A stretch of DNA of 33,191 bases from Thermus aquaticus (GCF_001280255.1 NZ_LHCI01000106.1:182104-215294), one strand, 5' to 3'; numbered from the stretch's first letter, positions 15,212 to 27,791 are shown. Made by a program: numbers and translations. The notes: a model not told the origin generated them from the sequence alone.

Positions 15212-16251
15212 CTGCGCCCTCCCAGGAAGAGGAGAAGCCCGAGAAGCCCATAGAGGAGGTTGGGCCCCCAGGCGGCGAGAAGGGGGTCCAGGGCGTTCTG
15301 CTCCCCCATGATGCGGCCCACGCTCCAGGTGGCGTAGTAGAAGAAGGTGAGGATGGCCACGCCTACCCACCCCAGGCTGCGGCTTCCCCCCAGGAGGTAA
15401 AAGGCCAGGCCCACGGCGAAGAGGGCGAAGACCACCGCCGAGGCGGGTTCGGCGTAGCGGCGGTGGTAGGTGGTGGCCTCGAGGCCCGCCTTCACCCCCA
15501 GGGCCCGCAGCCGCTCCACCTCCTTCTTCAGTTCCCCCAGGGTCATCCGGTTGGCCGGGTTCTGCCAGGGCTCAAAGGTGAGGTCCTTGAGGAGGATCTC
15601 CCCCTTCTGGAAGCGGGTTAAGGTCCTGGGCCTGTCCCCCTCGTAGGTGACCCTCTGGCCCTCCTCTACCAGCAAGACCCCTTCCCGGAACCGGCCCCTT
15701 TCCGCCAGAAGCACCTCCTCCTGGGAGAGGACCCTGAGCTTCCCGATCCTGTCCCCGGCCACCTCCCCCACGTAGACCACCCGCCCCCTGGCGTCCTGGA
15801 AGGTGGTCCCGGGGGTGAGGAGGGCCCTGGGCCTCTCCAAAACCTGCCGCCTTAGGAGGTCCTGCCCCGCCGCCAGGGCCTTGGGTACCAGGCTTTCCCC
15901 CAGGAGGAAGACCGCGAGGGCGATGAGGAGGGCGAGGAGCAAAAAGGGCAAGAGAACCCGCTCCCGGGCCACGCCCAAGGCCAGGAGGGCCTTCAGCTCC
16001 GAGTCCTCGGCCATGCGGGAGAGGAGGAGCAAGAGGGCGAAGAGGTACGCCACCGGGGCCCCCCGCACCAGGGCCTCGGGGGCGCGGTAGAGGAGGTAGA
16101 GGAGGAGGGTGTAGGGGTCGGCCCCCTTAGCCACCAGGGGGGCCAGGACCTCGTAGACCGCCCCCGCCAGGAAGAGGAGGACGATGGCCGCAAGCCCTCC
16201 CAGGAAGAGAGAGAGGGCCTCGCGCAGGAGGTAGCGGTCCAGGGTCTTCAC
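15208..16251 (-). CDS. LptF/LptG-family permease (second of pair)
   Basis: A 347-residue inner-membrane protein of the YjgP/YjgQ family. The N-terminus MKTLDRYLLREALSLFLGGLAAIVLLFLAG and the motif SRMAEDSELKALLALGVARERVLLPF are characteristic. There are three N-terminal helices, a periplasmic beta-rich domain (residues ~140-235) and three C-terminal helices. In Lpt systems LptF and LptG extract lipid from the inner membrane with the ATPase LptB, which is not in this window. GTG at 16251 overlaps the upstream permease stop (GTGA) and the stop overlaps the lptD-like start. Confidence 0.93.
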   Translation of the reverse strand: MKTLDRYLLREALSLFLGGLAAIVLLFLAGAVYEVLAPLVAKGADPYTLLLYLLYRAPEALVRGAPVAYLFALLLLLSRMAEDSELKALLALGVARERVLLPFLLLALLIALAVFLLGESLVPKALAAGQDLLRRQVLERPRALLTPGTTFQDARGRVVYVGEVAGDRIGKLRVLSQEEVLLAERGRFREGVLLVEEGQRVTYEGDRPRTLTRFQKGEILLKDLTFEPWQNPANRMTLGELKKEVERLRALGVKAGLEATTYHRRYAEPASAVVFALFAVGLAFYLLGGSRSLGWVGVAILTFFYYATWSVGRIMGEQNALDPLLAAWGPNLLYGLLGLLLFLGGRR

Positions 16252-17258
16252 CGTAGCCTCCAGGTGAGGTAAAGGGCGAGAAGCCCATAGAGCCCGTTGG
16301 GCAGATGGGCCAGGAGGGGGCTCACATCGTAGCGGGCCAGCTGGGCCGAGAGGGTCCAGAGGACGTAGTAGCCGAAGATGAGGAGGACCACGCCCAAGAA
16401 GGCCCAGGCCGCCTCCCTGAGGGAAAGGCCCAGCGCGGCGGCGGCGAAGCCCAGGAAGAACCCCCCCAGGGCGTCCGCCAGGCGGCGGTGGAGGGCGAAG
16501 CGGGCCGCGGGCTCCACCCGGGCCCTCTGCCAGAGCTCCTCCAGGGTGCTGGAGTCATAGGGGTCCTTGGAGCCCAGGCTTTCCTTGGGGCGGAAGAGGG
16601 CGGGGAAGGGGAGGATGCCCTGGAAGGGCTTGAGCTTGCCCTCCTCCAAGACGTACCCCAGGAACTGCCAGCCCTCCCGGTCCCAGACCCCTTCCTTGGC
16701 GCTATAGATGCGCCCTTTCTCGTCCACCACCCTGAGGCCATAGAGGCGGTTCTGCCCCACCCCGGGCACCACCTCCTCGGCGTAGTAGACCCCCTGGCCC
16801 TCCAGGGCGTAGACCTGCCGCCTCAGGACCCCGCTTAGCCCCCCTTCCCCGTAGAGGAGGCGGGCCAGGGCCCGGTCGTAGGCCTCGAGGGCCCTGGGCC
16901 TCACCTCGGCCAGGTTGTAGAGGTTCACCAGGGCCACGAGGAGGGAGAGGAGGAGAAGGGGCTTCAAGAGGGCCAAAGGGGGAATCCCGGCGGCGTAGGC
17001 CGCCTTCAGTTCCGAGTGGCGGATGAGGCGGGAAAGCCCCACCAGGATGGCGAAGACCAGGCCCAGGGGCAGGGCCAGGCTCAGGGTCCAGGGGAGGCGG
17101 TAGAGCACCAGGAGCAGGATGGCCTCCGCCCCCGCCCCCCGGCTTAGGAAGACTCCGGAGAGGCTGGAGAGAAGGTCAAAGGTCAGGAGGGCCATGAAGA
17201 GGAAGACCCCCACCCCGTAGGGGAGGAGGACCTCCTTGAGGACGTAGCGACCCAGCAC
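16248..17258 (-). CDS. LptF/LptG-family permease (first of pair)
   Basis: A 336-residue paralogue of the next gene with the same three-helix, periplasmic domain, three-helix layout. MLGRYVLKEVLLPYGVGVFLFMALLTFDLL and SRLIRHSELKAAYAAGIPPLALLKP are the family hallmarks. Which of the two permeases is the LptF and which the LptG equivalent cannot be settled by eye. GTG at 17258 is preceded at 6 nt by TATACT, so the whole four-gene cassette probably runs from one leaderless promoter. Confidence 0.93.
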   Translation of the reverse strand: MLGRYVLKEVLLPYGVGVFLFMALLTFDLLSSLSGVFLSRGAGAEAILLLVLYRLPWTLSLALPLGLVFAILVGLSRLIRHSELKAAYAAGIPPLALLKPLLLLSLLVALVNLYNLAEVRPRALEAYDRALARLLYGEGGLSGVLRRQVYALEGQGVYYAEEVVPGVGQNRLYGLRVVDEKGRIYSAKEGVWDREGWQFLGYVLEEGKLKPFQGILPFPALFRPKESLGSKDPYDSSTLEELWQRARVEPAARFALHRRLADALGGFFLGFAAAALGLSLREAAWAFLGVVLLIFGYYVLWTLSAQLARYDVSPLLAHLPNGLYGLLALYLTWRLR

Positions 17259-17264
17259 GGGGGC

Positions 17265-17270
17265 AGTATA
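17265..17270 (-). promoter_or_regulatory. Candidate leaderless promoter of the Lpt-like cassette
   Basis: TATACT on the minus strand, 6 nt before the GTG at 17258. It matches the -10 consensus at five of six positions. Confidence 0.55.
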
Positions 17271-17294
17271 CGGGAGGGGGATGAGAAAAGGCTT

Positions 17295-17708
17295 TTAGGG
17301 GTGGGCGATGACGTGGATCACCGGCAGGCCGAAGCGCTCGGCCTGGGTGTGCACGTCCAGCCTCAGCCAGCGGGAGATCCCCGGGGGCAGGGTGGCCAGG
17401 ACGATGGCCTGGTAGGCCCCGGGGTGGGCGAGGAGCTCCTCCTCTATGGCGAGAAGGGGGGAGATGTCCCCCGCCTTGGCCTGGGCGATGGGGATGCCCT
17501 GGGCCTCGAGGGCCGCCTTGGCCGCCTGGGCCTCCTCCTCCGCCTTCTTCCGCACCTCGTTCTCCTCGTAGACCCACCCGGGCGGGGGCACGGCGGGCAC
17601 CAGGAGGACGAAGCGGGCCGTGGGGTCCCGTTCCTGGATTTCCCTAAGCTTGGCCGCCAGCTCGGGGCTTTTGGCCGTGCGGTGGGCCACCACCAGGTAC
17701 TGGGCCAT
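17295..17708 (-). CDS. Small USP-like conserved protein
   Basis: A 137-residue soluble alpha/beta protein. It begins with a hydrophobic strand and a basic loop (YLVVAHRTAKSPELAAKL), has FVLLVPAVPP, a charged helix, then AIVLATLPPGISRWLRLDVHTQAERFGLPVIHVIAHP at the end. This ordering resembles single-domain universal-stress-type alpha-hydrolase folds, but the glycine-rich nucleotide motif of true UspA proteins is not clear. I do not assign a function. AAGGAGG at 17714-17720 gives a good ribosome binding site 5 nt from ATG 17708. Confidence 0.72.
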   Translation of the reverse strand: MAQYLVVAHRTAKSPELAAKLREIQERDPTARFVLLVPAVPPPGWVYEENEVRKKAEEEAQAAKAALEAQGIPIAQAKAGDISPLLAIEEELLAHPGAYQAIVLATLPPGISRWLRLDVHTQAERFGLPVIHVIAHP

Positions 17709-17713
17709 GGGCG

Positions 17714-17720
17714 CCTCCTT
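17714..17720 (-). promoter_or_regulatory. Ribosome binding site of the USP-like gene
   Basis: AAGGAGG on the minus strand, 5 nt from ATG 17708. It contrasts with the leaderless starts around it and implies a real 5' leader lying in the intergenic region upstream. Confidence 0.7.
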
Positions 17721-17843
17721 GGCCCTCAGAATGCCAGGGCGGCGCCACCTTGGCGGGCTCTAGGGCACATTTGCCTTTTTGGGTTTATTACGATGTGTTT
17801 TCACCGACCCCCCTCGCACCCCCTCCGGGGCGGGATTTTCTGC

Positions 17844-17878
17844 ATACCACTTTACATACCGGCAACCCGTGGTATACT
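17844..17878 (+). promoter_or_regulatory. Promoter-like pair flanked by inverted half-sites
   Basis: On the plus strand, TTTACA at 17851-17856 and TATACT at 17873-17878 are separated by 16 nt. ATACCAC at 17844-17850 and GTGGTAT at 17869-17875 are perfect inverted repeats that bracket the -35 and overlap the -10, as an operator would. No coding gene follows on this strand. Confidence 0.5.
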
Positions 17879-17899
17879 AAGGGAGTCAGAGGAAGAAAA

Positions 17900-17928
17900 G
17901 CCGCCTGCGGGCGGCCGGTTTTGTTTTA
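17900..17928. terminator. Bidirectional intrinsic terminator
   Basis: Stem GCCGCC / GGCGGC with loop TGCG, followed on the plus strand by CGG and TTTTGTTTT, and on the minus strand by TTTTCTTCCT. It could end alcohol dehydrogenase transcripts (minus) and anything starting at the 17851-17878 promoter (plus). Confidence 0.65.
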
Positions 17929-17948
17929 AGGGCCCGCGCTTTGGCTTC

Positions 17949-18018
17949 GCGACACGGGGTGCCCAAGTCGGGGCCTTGGAAGGGCTTTTCTGGGGCCCCC
18001 GCCGCGGTGGGGTACTTA
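17949..18018 (-). repeat. Stop-codon-linked hairpin element, copy 2 (shortened stem, long tail)
   Basis: On the minus strand it runs from the alcohol dehydrogenase TAA as GTACCCCACCGCGGC, then GGGGGCCCC, then a tail AGAAAAGCCCTTCCAA... ending in TGTCGC. The tail is almost identical to that at 32973-33007. Relative to the other copies the AAAA loop and most of one stem arm (about 12 nt) are missing, so the hairpin is degraded. Confidence 0.75.
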
Positions 18019-19050
18019 AGGCACCAGGGCCACCTTGGTGGCTTTGCGCTCGTGGAAGAGGCGGTACCCCTCGGCCGCCTCCGCCAGGGGCAGGCGGTGG
18101 CTGAAGACGAAGCGCCCCTTCAGCCGGCCTACCCGTTGCAGGGCCAGCACCTCGGCGATGTAGCGGGGGATGTTGGCCAGGGCGCTCCTTAAGGTGATGC
18201 CCCGGCTGAAGGCGGGAAGCCAAGGGTAGTCCAGTTTTTCCGCCGTGGGCACCCCTAGGCTGGAGACCACCCCGCCCGGGGCGGCCAGCTTCAGGGCGGT
18301 CTTCAGGGCCTCCCCCTCCCCGCCCACGGCCTCCACCACCAGGTCCGCCCCCAAGCCCTCGGTGGCTTGGCGGACCCGGCCGATGGGGTCCTCGGCCTGG
18401 GGGTTGATGGGGAGGCTTCCCAGCTCCCGGGCCTTTTCCAGACGTGAGGCTTCCGGGTCTATGGCGAAGACCGGGCCCGCTCCCAAGGCGTGGGCCACCA
18501 TCTGGGCGAGAAGGCCCACGGGGCCTGAACCCACCACGGCCACGCTCATCCCCGGGGCCAGGAAGGGCCTAACCCCCCCGTAGGCGGTGGTGAGGATGTC
18601 CCCCGCCAGAATGGCCTCCTCGGCGGGGAGGTCCCCGATGGGGAAGAGGCTATAGCGGGCGAAGGGCACCCGCACCTGCTCGGCCTGGGCCCCTTGCAGG
18701 TTGCCCAGGGCCAGGCCGAAGCCGTAGACCCCGCCCCGCAAGCAGGCGAAGAACTGGCCCTTGCGGCAGGCGGGGCAGTCCCCGCAGGCCACCTGGAAGC
18801 TCCCCACCACCCGCTCCCCCAAGGCGAAGGGGACCAGGGGCCCCTTCTCCACGATGCGCCCCACGAACTCGTGGCCCAGGATGGTGCCGGGGAGGACCCC
18901 GGCGATCTTGCCGTGGTAGATGTGGAGGTCGGAGCCGCAGATGGCGGCGAGCTCCACCTCGAGGATGGCGTCCGTGTCCGCCTCCAGCCGGGGTTCCGGG
19001 ACTTCCTCCACGGCCACCTGGAAGGGGCCGCGGTAGACCACCGCCTTCAT
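18016..19050 (-). CDS. Zinc-dependent alcohol dehydrogenase (MDR superfamily)
   Basis: A 344-residue medium-chain dehydrogenase. Catalytic zinc ligands are seen as Cys38 (ICGSDLH) and His60-Glu61 (GHEFVG). The structural zinc lobe has four cysteines at 89, 92, 95 and 103 (ACGDCPACRKGQFFAC). The Rossmann motif is VAVVGSGPVGLLAQ, followed by FAIDPE, which favours NAD. It belongs with tetrameric bacterial alcohol/polyol dehydrogenases; the substrate is unknown. ATG 19050 overlaps the SCP2 gene stop (ATGA), so the pair is co-expressed. Confidence 0.92.
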   Translation of the reverse strand: MKAVVYRGPFQVAVEEVPEPRLEADTDAILEVELAAICGSDLHIYHGKIAGVLPGTILGHEFVGRIVEKGPLVPFALGERVVGSFQVACGDCPACRKGQFFACLRGGVYGFGLALGNLQGAQAEQVRVPFARYSLFPIGDLPAEEAILAGDILTTAYGGVRPFLAPGMSVAVVGSGPVGLLAQMVAHALGAGPVFAIDPEASRLEKARELGSLPINPQAEDPIGRVRQATEGLGADLVVEAVGGEGEALKTALKLAAPGGVVSSLGVPTAEKLDYPWLPAFSRGITLRSALANIPRYIAEVLALQRVGRLKGRFVFSHRLPLAEAAEGYRLFHERKATKVALVP

Positions 19051-19439
19051 GCCACCTCCCGGGCCACCTTGACCAGCTCCTGGGCCGCCTGGGCGTAGGG
19101 GGCCAGGGCGGCGATGGTGCCCTTCTTCAGCTCCAAAAGGCCCCGCATCAGGGCGGTGAGGGGCTCCAGGCGGCCCTCCAGGACCTCCTGCCAGGTGGCG
19201 AGGTCCGCCTCAATGACGAAGTCGGCCTCGGCTCCCCCCTCCACCACCTTCACCCCCCGGCAGGCCCCGTGCCAGAGGTCCAGGACCACGGCCACCCCCC
19301 GGGGGAACCCCGCCTTGGGGTCGGGGCGCAAGGCCAGGGCCAAGGAGCCCTCCCAGGTGCTGGCCGCCTTCCTGTAGGCCTCGCTCTCGTTTAGCTTCTG
19401 GCAGTAGGCCTGGGCCCACGCTTCCCCGAAAAGTTCCAC
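19047..19439 (-). CDS. SCP2 sterol-carrier-like domain protein
   Basis: A 130-residue single-domain protein resembling the SCP2 lipid-binding fold: MELFGEAWAQAYCQKLNESEAYRKAASTWEGSLAL at the N-terminus, a central beta-sheet (GVAVVLDLWHGACRGVKVV, ADFVIEADLATWQEVLEGRLEPLTALMRGLLELKKG), and a C-terminal helix. GTG 19439 is chosen over the upstream GTG 19472 because AAGGAGG sits 5 nt before it and SCP2 proteins begin at this point. It is the first gene of a pair with the alcohol dehydrogenase; a lipid-like or acyl substrate for the pair is possible but unproved. Confidence 0.85.
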   Translation of the reverse strand: MELFGEAWAQAYCQKLNESEAYRKAASTWEGSLALALRPDPKAGFPRGVAVVLDLWHGACRGVKVVEGGAEADFVIEADLATWQEVLEGRLEPLTALMRGLLELKKGTIAALAPYAQAAQELVKVAREVA

Positions 19440-19458
19440 GGCTTCCTCCTTTGCACCG

Positions 19459-19482
19459 AGTATAAGCCCCACCCGGTAAGCT
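19459..19482. promoter_or_regulatory. Back-to-back promoters for the SCP2 and HAD-like genes
   Basis: On the minus strand TATACT at 19459-19464 fits a short leader containing AAGGAGG (19445-19451) before SCP2. On the plus strand TAAGCT at 19477-19482 is 6 nt before GTG 19489. The two -10 boxes are only 12 bp apart, so the two polymerases would compete. Confidence 0.5.
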
Positions 19483-19488
19483 GGGGAA

Positions 19489-19917
19489 GTGGTCTACCTC
19501 CTGGACCTTTGCGGGGTCTACTGCGAGCCCGTGGAGCCCCGCCTCCTCCACCTCCTGGCCGAGCAAAGTGGGGAGCCCGTCTTTTACTTGTCCCAGGCCT
19601 TTTACGATCTCCTCCCCCGCCTGAAGGCGGAGGGGCCTTCCGTCCTGGAGGCCCTCTTCCCCGGGGCCTCCGGCCTTTACCCAAAGGCCTTTCAAAGAAG
19701 GCCCATGGCCTTCCCCGAGCCCTTCCACCTGGTGGCGGACCTCCCACCCCCGGAGGGGCTTCAGGCCTTCTTCCACCCCGATAAGCTCACCGCCATCCGC
19801 CTGGCCCTAAAGGCCCTGGGCCTTGCCCCAGAGGAGGCCATCTACCTGGACGACAACCCCCTCTGGGCGGTCAAAGCCAGGGAGCTTGGAGTGAGGGCGG
19901 AGGTCTTCCTGCCCTAG
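19489..19917 (+). CDS. Small HAD-superfamily protein
   Basis: A 142-residue protein with the core of a haloacid-dehalogenase fold. Motif I is LLDLCGVYC, where the second catalytic Asp of DxD is replaced by Cys. HPDKLTAIRLALKALGL gives the motif III lysine and IYLDDNPLWAVKARELGV is a good motif IV. The helical cap is reduced to about 80 residues. The missing second Asp makes normal phosphatase activity doubtful, as that residue is the general acid/base. GTG 19489 matches a TAAGCT box 6 nt away. The stop shares CTAG with the convergent hrpB stop. Confidence 0.82.
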   Translation: MVYLLDLCGVYCEPVEPRLLHLLAEQSGEPVFYLSQAFYDLLPRLKAEGPSVLEALFPGASGLYPKAFQRRPMAFPEPFHLVADLPPPEGLQAFFHPDKLTAIRLALKALGLAPEEAIYLDDNPLWAVKARELGVRAEVFLP

Positions 19918-22174
19918 GGCTTTTCCGGCCAGGGGTGCTTGGGGTAGCGGCGCATGAGCTCCTTGCGCACCTCGGGGTAGCGCTTTTCCCAGAAGCTTTG
20001 CAGGTCCTGTGTGACCTGGACCGGCCTTCCGGCGGGGGAGAGGAGCTCCACCACCACCGGGACCCGCCCCTCCAGGACCCTGGGGGTCTCCTTGAGGCCG
20101 AAGGCCTCCTGGACCCGCAGGGAGAGGACCGGTGGGGCCCCTTCCCGGTAGCGGAGGCGCTTTCTTCGCCCGTTCGGAAGCGGAAGGCTCTCCGGGGCGA
20201 GCCTCTCCACAAGAGCCCGCTTCTCCCCCAGATGGCTCAAAAGCATCTCCTTCCAGGGAAGGGCCTTTAGGTCCTCCAGGCGGCGCACCCCCTGGGCCCA
20301 GGGGAGGAGCCAGGAGGGGTCTTCCAGGGAAGGCGCTTCCACCTCCACCCCGTGGGCCTTCAGGAAGCGGAGGCGGAGGAGGACCTCCTCCCCTTCCTCG
20401 GGGAGGGTGAACCCCTTCAGGGCCTCCTTCAGGTGCTGGGCCGTGGGCGGCCCCGGGTCCACGGGTAGGCGCTCCAGGACTAAGGCCCCAAGCCGTCTTT
20501 CCAGGTAGCCCCTAAGCCTGCCCTCCTCCCACCCCGTCCAGAGGGCCACCTCCGCCCTCTTTAAAAGGTCCTCACGGGAAAGGGGGGCGTAGAGGAGGAC
20601 CCGCCCCTCCCTCTCGCCAAGCTCGGCCCCCACGGCCACCAGGTACGGGGGGCCTCCCTCCAGGCGCAGGGCAGGGCCGGTGACCAGGCGGTAGCGCCCG
20701 GGGGCCAGGCGCTCCGCCGCCCGGTCGGGGTAGGCGGCCATGAGGAGCCTGCCCACCTCCTCGGGGTGGGGGAGGGCCTTTAAGGGGGGCGCGCCCAGGC
20801 GGCCCCGCCAGAGGGCGCTGGCCCTTTCCGCCCGGGTGGGCCTCCCGGCCCAGCGGGCCTCCAGGAGGGCTTCCAGGTGGACCATGAGGTCCTTTTCCCC
20901 CTCGAGGCCCTCCTCCAGAAGGGCCATGAGGTCGGCGGCCAGGGGGAGGAGGCCCTCTTTTTCCGCCTCCAGGGCCAGCCGGGCCAGGCGGGGGTGGGTG
21001 GGGAGGGTGAGCATCCGCTTGCCCAAAGGGGTCAGGGCCTCCCCCTCCACGGCTCCCAGGAGGCGGAGGAGGTTCCAGGCGGCCTCTAGGGCCCCCTGGG
21101 GGGGCTTGGTGGGGAGGGGAAGCTCTTCCAGGCGCTCCCCAAAGGCCAGGGCCAGGAGGAGGGCCCGGGAGAGGTCGGCCTCCAGGATCTCCGGCCGCTT
21201 GGGGGGAAAGGGACCTTCGGGGTAGAGGCGGAAGACCCGCCCCGGCCCGGTGCGCCCGGCCCGGCCCGCCCTCTGCCGGGCGGACTCCTCGGGGATCCGC
21301 ACCAGGGCCAAGCGGGTGAGGCCGGTCCTGGGGTCAAAGCGGGGCTTTTTGGCCAGGCCCGTGTCCACCACCGCCCGCACGTTGGGCAGGGTGAGGCTGG
21401 TCTCGGCCACGTCCGTGGCCAGGACGATCTTCCTTGGGCCGGGCCTAAGGAGGGCGGCCTGCTCTTTTAGGGGAAGCCCCCCGTGGAGGGGGAAGGCGGG
21501 GAGGTCCTGGAGGAGGCTTCGTGCCCGTTCAATCTCCGCCTTGCCGGGCAGGAAGACCAACACGTCCCCCTCCCCCTCCAGGAAGGCCCTGCGGGCGTAG
21601 CGGGCGGCCAGGGCCTCGAGGGGGCCTTGGGGTGGGCGGTCCAGGTGGAAGACCTCCACCGGGTGGCCTTCCCCCTCCAGGGCCAGGACCTCCCCCTTCA
21701 GGGCCCGGTTCAGGTCCTCGTCGGGGGTGGCGGTGAGGAGGGCCAGCTTGAGGTCGGGGCGGATGGTCTCCTGCACCTTGAGGAGCAGGGCCAGGGCCAG
21801 ATCCCCCTCCAGGTGGCGCTCGTGGGCCTCGTCCAACAGGACGGCGGAGACCCCCTCCAGCGTGGGGTCCTCCAGGAGGAGGCGGAGAAGAAGCCCCTCG
21901 GTCATGACCAAAAGCCGGGTTTCCCGGCTCTCCCGCCCCTCCAGGCGCACCCGGTAGCCCACAGTCTTCCCCAAAGGCTCCCCCAGGTTCTCCGCCAGCC
22001 GGGCCGCCACCGCCCGGGCCGCCACCCGCCGGGGCTCAAAGAGGAGGACCTTGCCGGGAAGGGCCTTGAGGAGCCTCAGGGGAAAGAGGGTGCTCTTCCC
22101 CGCTCCGGGGTAGGCCTTGAGGAGAAGGCGGCCTTCCCGGAGGAGGAGGGCCACCGCCTCTTCCATCCAGTCCA

Positions 22175-22175
<1 letters not shown>
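19914..22175 (-). CDS. hrpB: ATP-dependent helicase HrpB (DEAH family)
   Basis: A 753-residue DEAH-box helicase. The order is AYPGAGKSTLFP (Walker A, residues ~20-31), FEPRRVAARAVAARL (Ia), LLDEAHERHL (DEAH), LLTATPDE (motif III), TDVAETSLT (V) and RQRAGRAGRTGPG (VI). The C-terminal ~200 residues match the HrpB-specific region, ending in DLQSFWEKRYPEVRKELMRRYPKHPWPE, which is diagnostic. The role in bacteria is poorly known. The ATG at 22175 overlaps the gyrB TGA by one base (TGATG), implying termination-reinitiation; a second ATG is three codons in. Confidence 0.96.
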
Positions 22176-26597
<4,422 letters not shown>

Positions 26598-27785
26598 TTA
26601 GCGGATTATACCGAGCCTGCGGCCCACCTTCTCGTAGGCCTCGAGGGCCTTGTCCAGCATCTCCACCGTGTGGGCGGCGGTGACGATGTTGCGGATCCTG
26701 GCCTTCCCCCGGGGCACGGTGGGGAAGCCGATGCCCACGGCGAAGACCCCCTCCTCCAGGAGCATGCGGCTCGCCTCAAAGGCCAGGGGGGCCTCGCCGA
26801 AGTGGACCGGGGTGATGGGGGTCTGGCTCCCCAGGGTGTCGTAGCCCAGCCGGGCCAGCTCGGCCTTGAAGTAGCGGGTGTTCTCCCAGAGCCTGGCGAT
26901 CCTATCGGGCTCCTTCTCTATGAGCTCCAGGGCGCCCAGGAGGGCCCCCACCACCGCCGGGGGGTGGGTGGTGGAGAAGAGGAGGGGCCTGGCCTTGTTG
27001 ATGAGGAGCTCCTTGAGCTCCATGGCCCCGGCGGCGTACCCGCCCATCACCGCCCAGGCCTTGGAAAGGGTGGCCACCTGGACCACGTCCGGGTCCTTCT
27101 GGAAGCCGAAGTGGTGCACCGTGCCCTCGCCCCTTTCCCCCAGGACCCCGCTTCCGTGGGCGTCGTCCACGTAGACCACCGCCCCGTACTTCTTGGCCAG
27201 GGGGACGATGCGGTCCAGGGGGGCGATGTCCCCGTCCATGGAGAAGACCCCGTCGGTGACGATGAGCTTGAGGCCCTCGGTGTCGTGGGCCTTGAGGAGC
27301 TCCTCCAGGTGGTCCACGTCGGCGTGGCGGTACACAAACCGGGTGGCCTTGGTGAGGCGGAGGCCGTCGATGATGCTGGCGTGGTTCAGCTCGTCGGAGA
27401 AGACCAGGTCCCCCTCCTTGAGGAGGGCCCCCAGGACCCCCTGATTGGCGGTGAAACCCGACTGGAAGACCAAAGCGGTCTCCGTGCCCTTGAAGCGGGC
27501 CAGGGCCTCCTCCAGCTCCAGGTGGTAGGGGAAGGTGCCGGCGATGGTGCGCACCGCCCCGCTTCCCGCTCCCCACTTTTCCAGGTACTGGCGGGCCTTC
27601 TCCTTGAGGTAGGGGTGGTTGGCGAAGCCCAGGTAGTTGTTGGAGGCCAGGTTCACCACCTCCCGCCCCGCCACCCGGGTCACGGGCTCCTGGGGGGCCT
27701 CGAGGACCCGGGGACGGATGTAAAGCCCCTCGGCCTTCAGCCTGGCGATCTCCTCCGCGATGCGCGCCTTCAGGTTCACGCTCAC
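26598..27785 (-). CDS. Alpha-oxoamine synthase: 2-amino-3-ketobutyrate CoA ligase / 8-amino-7-oxononanoate synthase type
   Basis: A 395-residue fold-type I PLP enzyme that condenses an amino acid with an acyl-CoA. Motifs: NLASNNYLGFANHP near the N-terminus, GSGAVRTIAGTFPYHLELE, ELNHASIIDGLRLT, VDDAHGSGVLGERGEG (PLP-binding Asp and His) and VATLSKAWAVMGGY with the Schiff-base lysine. The C-terminus has TPITPVHFGE and FPTVPRGKARIRNIVTAAHT. The family splits into Kbl (threonine degradation) and BioF (biotin); I cannot separate them from motifs, and Thermus enzymes of this group may have broad specificity. GTG 27785 is chosen by family length; the longer frame to 28088 runs into the divergent gene. 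Confidence 0.93.
   Translation of the reverse strand: MSVNLKARIAEEIARLKAEGLYIRPRVLEAPQEPVTRVAGREVVNLASNNYLGFANHPYLKEKARQYLEKWGAGSGAVRTIAGTFPYHLELEEALARFKGTETALVFQSGFTANQGVLGALLKEGDLVFSDELNHASIIDGLRLTKATRFVYRHADVDHLEELLKAHDTEGLKLIVTDGVFSMDGDIAPLDRIVPLAKKYGAVVYVDDAHGSGVLGERGEGTVHHFGFQKDPDVVQVATLSKAWAVMGGYAAGAMELKELLINKARPLLFSTTHPPAVVGALLGALELIEKEPDRIARLWENTRYFKAELARLGYDTLGSQTPITPVHFGEAPLAFEASRMLLEEGVFAVGIGFPTVPRGKARIRNIVTAAHTVEMLDKALEAYEKVGRRLGIIR
26605..26610 (-). promoter_or_regulatory. Candidate leaderless promoter of the TaqI methylase gene
   Basis: A perfect TATAAT on the minus strand, 7 nt before ATG 26597, lying in the last codons of the upstream PLP-enzyme gene. Confidence 0.6.
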
Positions 27786-27791
27786 GCCCTC

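Larger units (their letters stand above)
17709..18015. other. 307-bp intergenic region between two minus-strand genes
   Basis: No convincing gene. It holds the leader of the USP-like gene, a relatively AT-rich patch at 17765-17800 with possible minus-strand promoter (TAATAA), a plus-strand promoter-like pair at 17851-17878, a two-way hairpin terminator at 17900-17928, and at 17949-18015 a copy of the dispersed hairpin repeat directly after the alcohol dehydrogenase stop. Confidence 0.7.

Noticed and set aside
15212-15370. N-terminal extension of the LptD-like frame
   Set aside because: It lacks sequence sense; the GTG at 15211 gives a signal peptide and a GTGA overlap with the permease stop.
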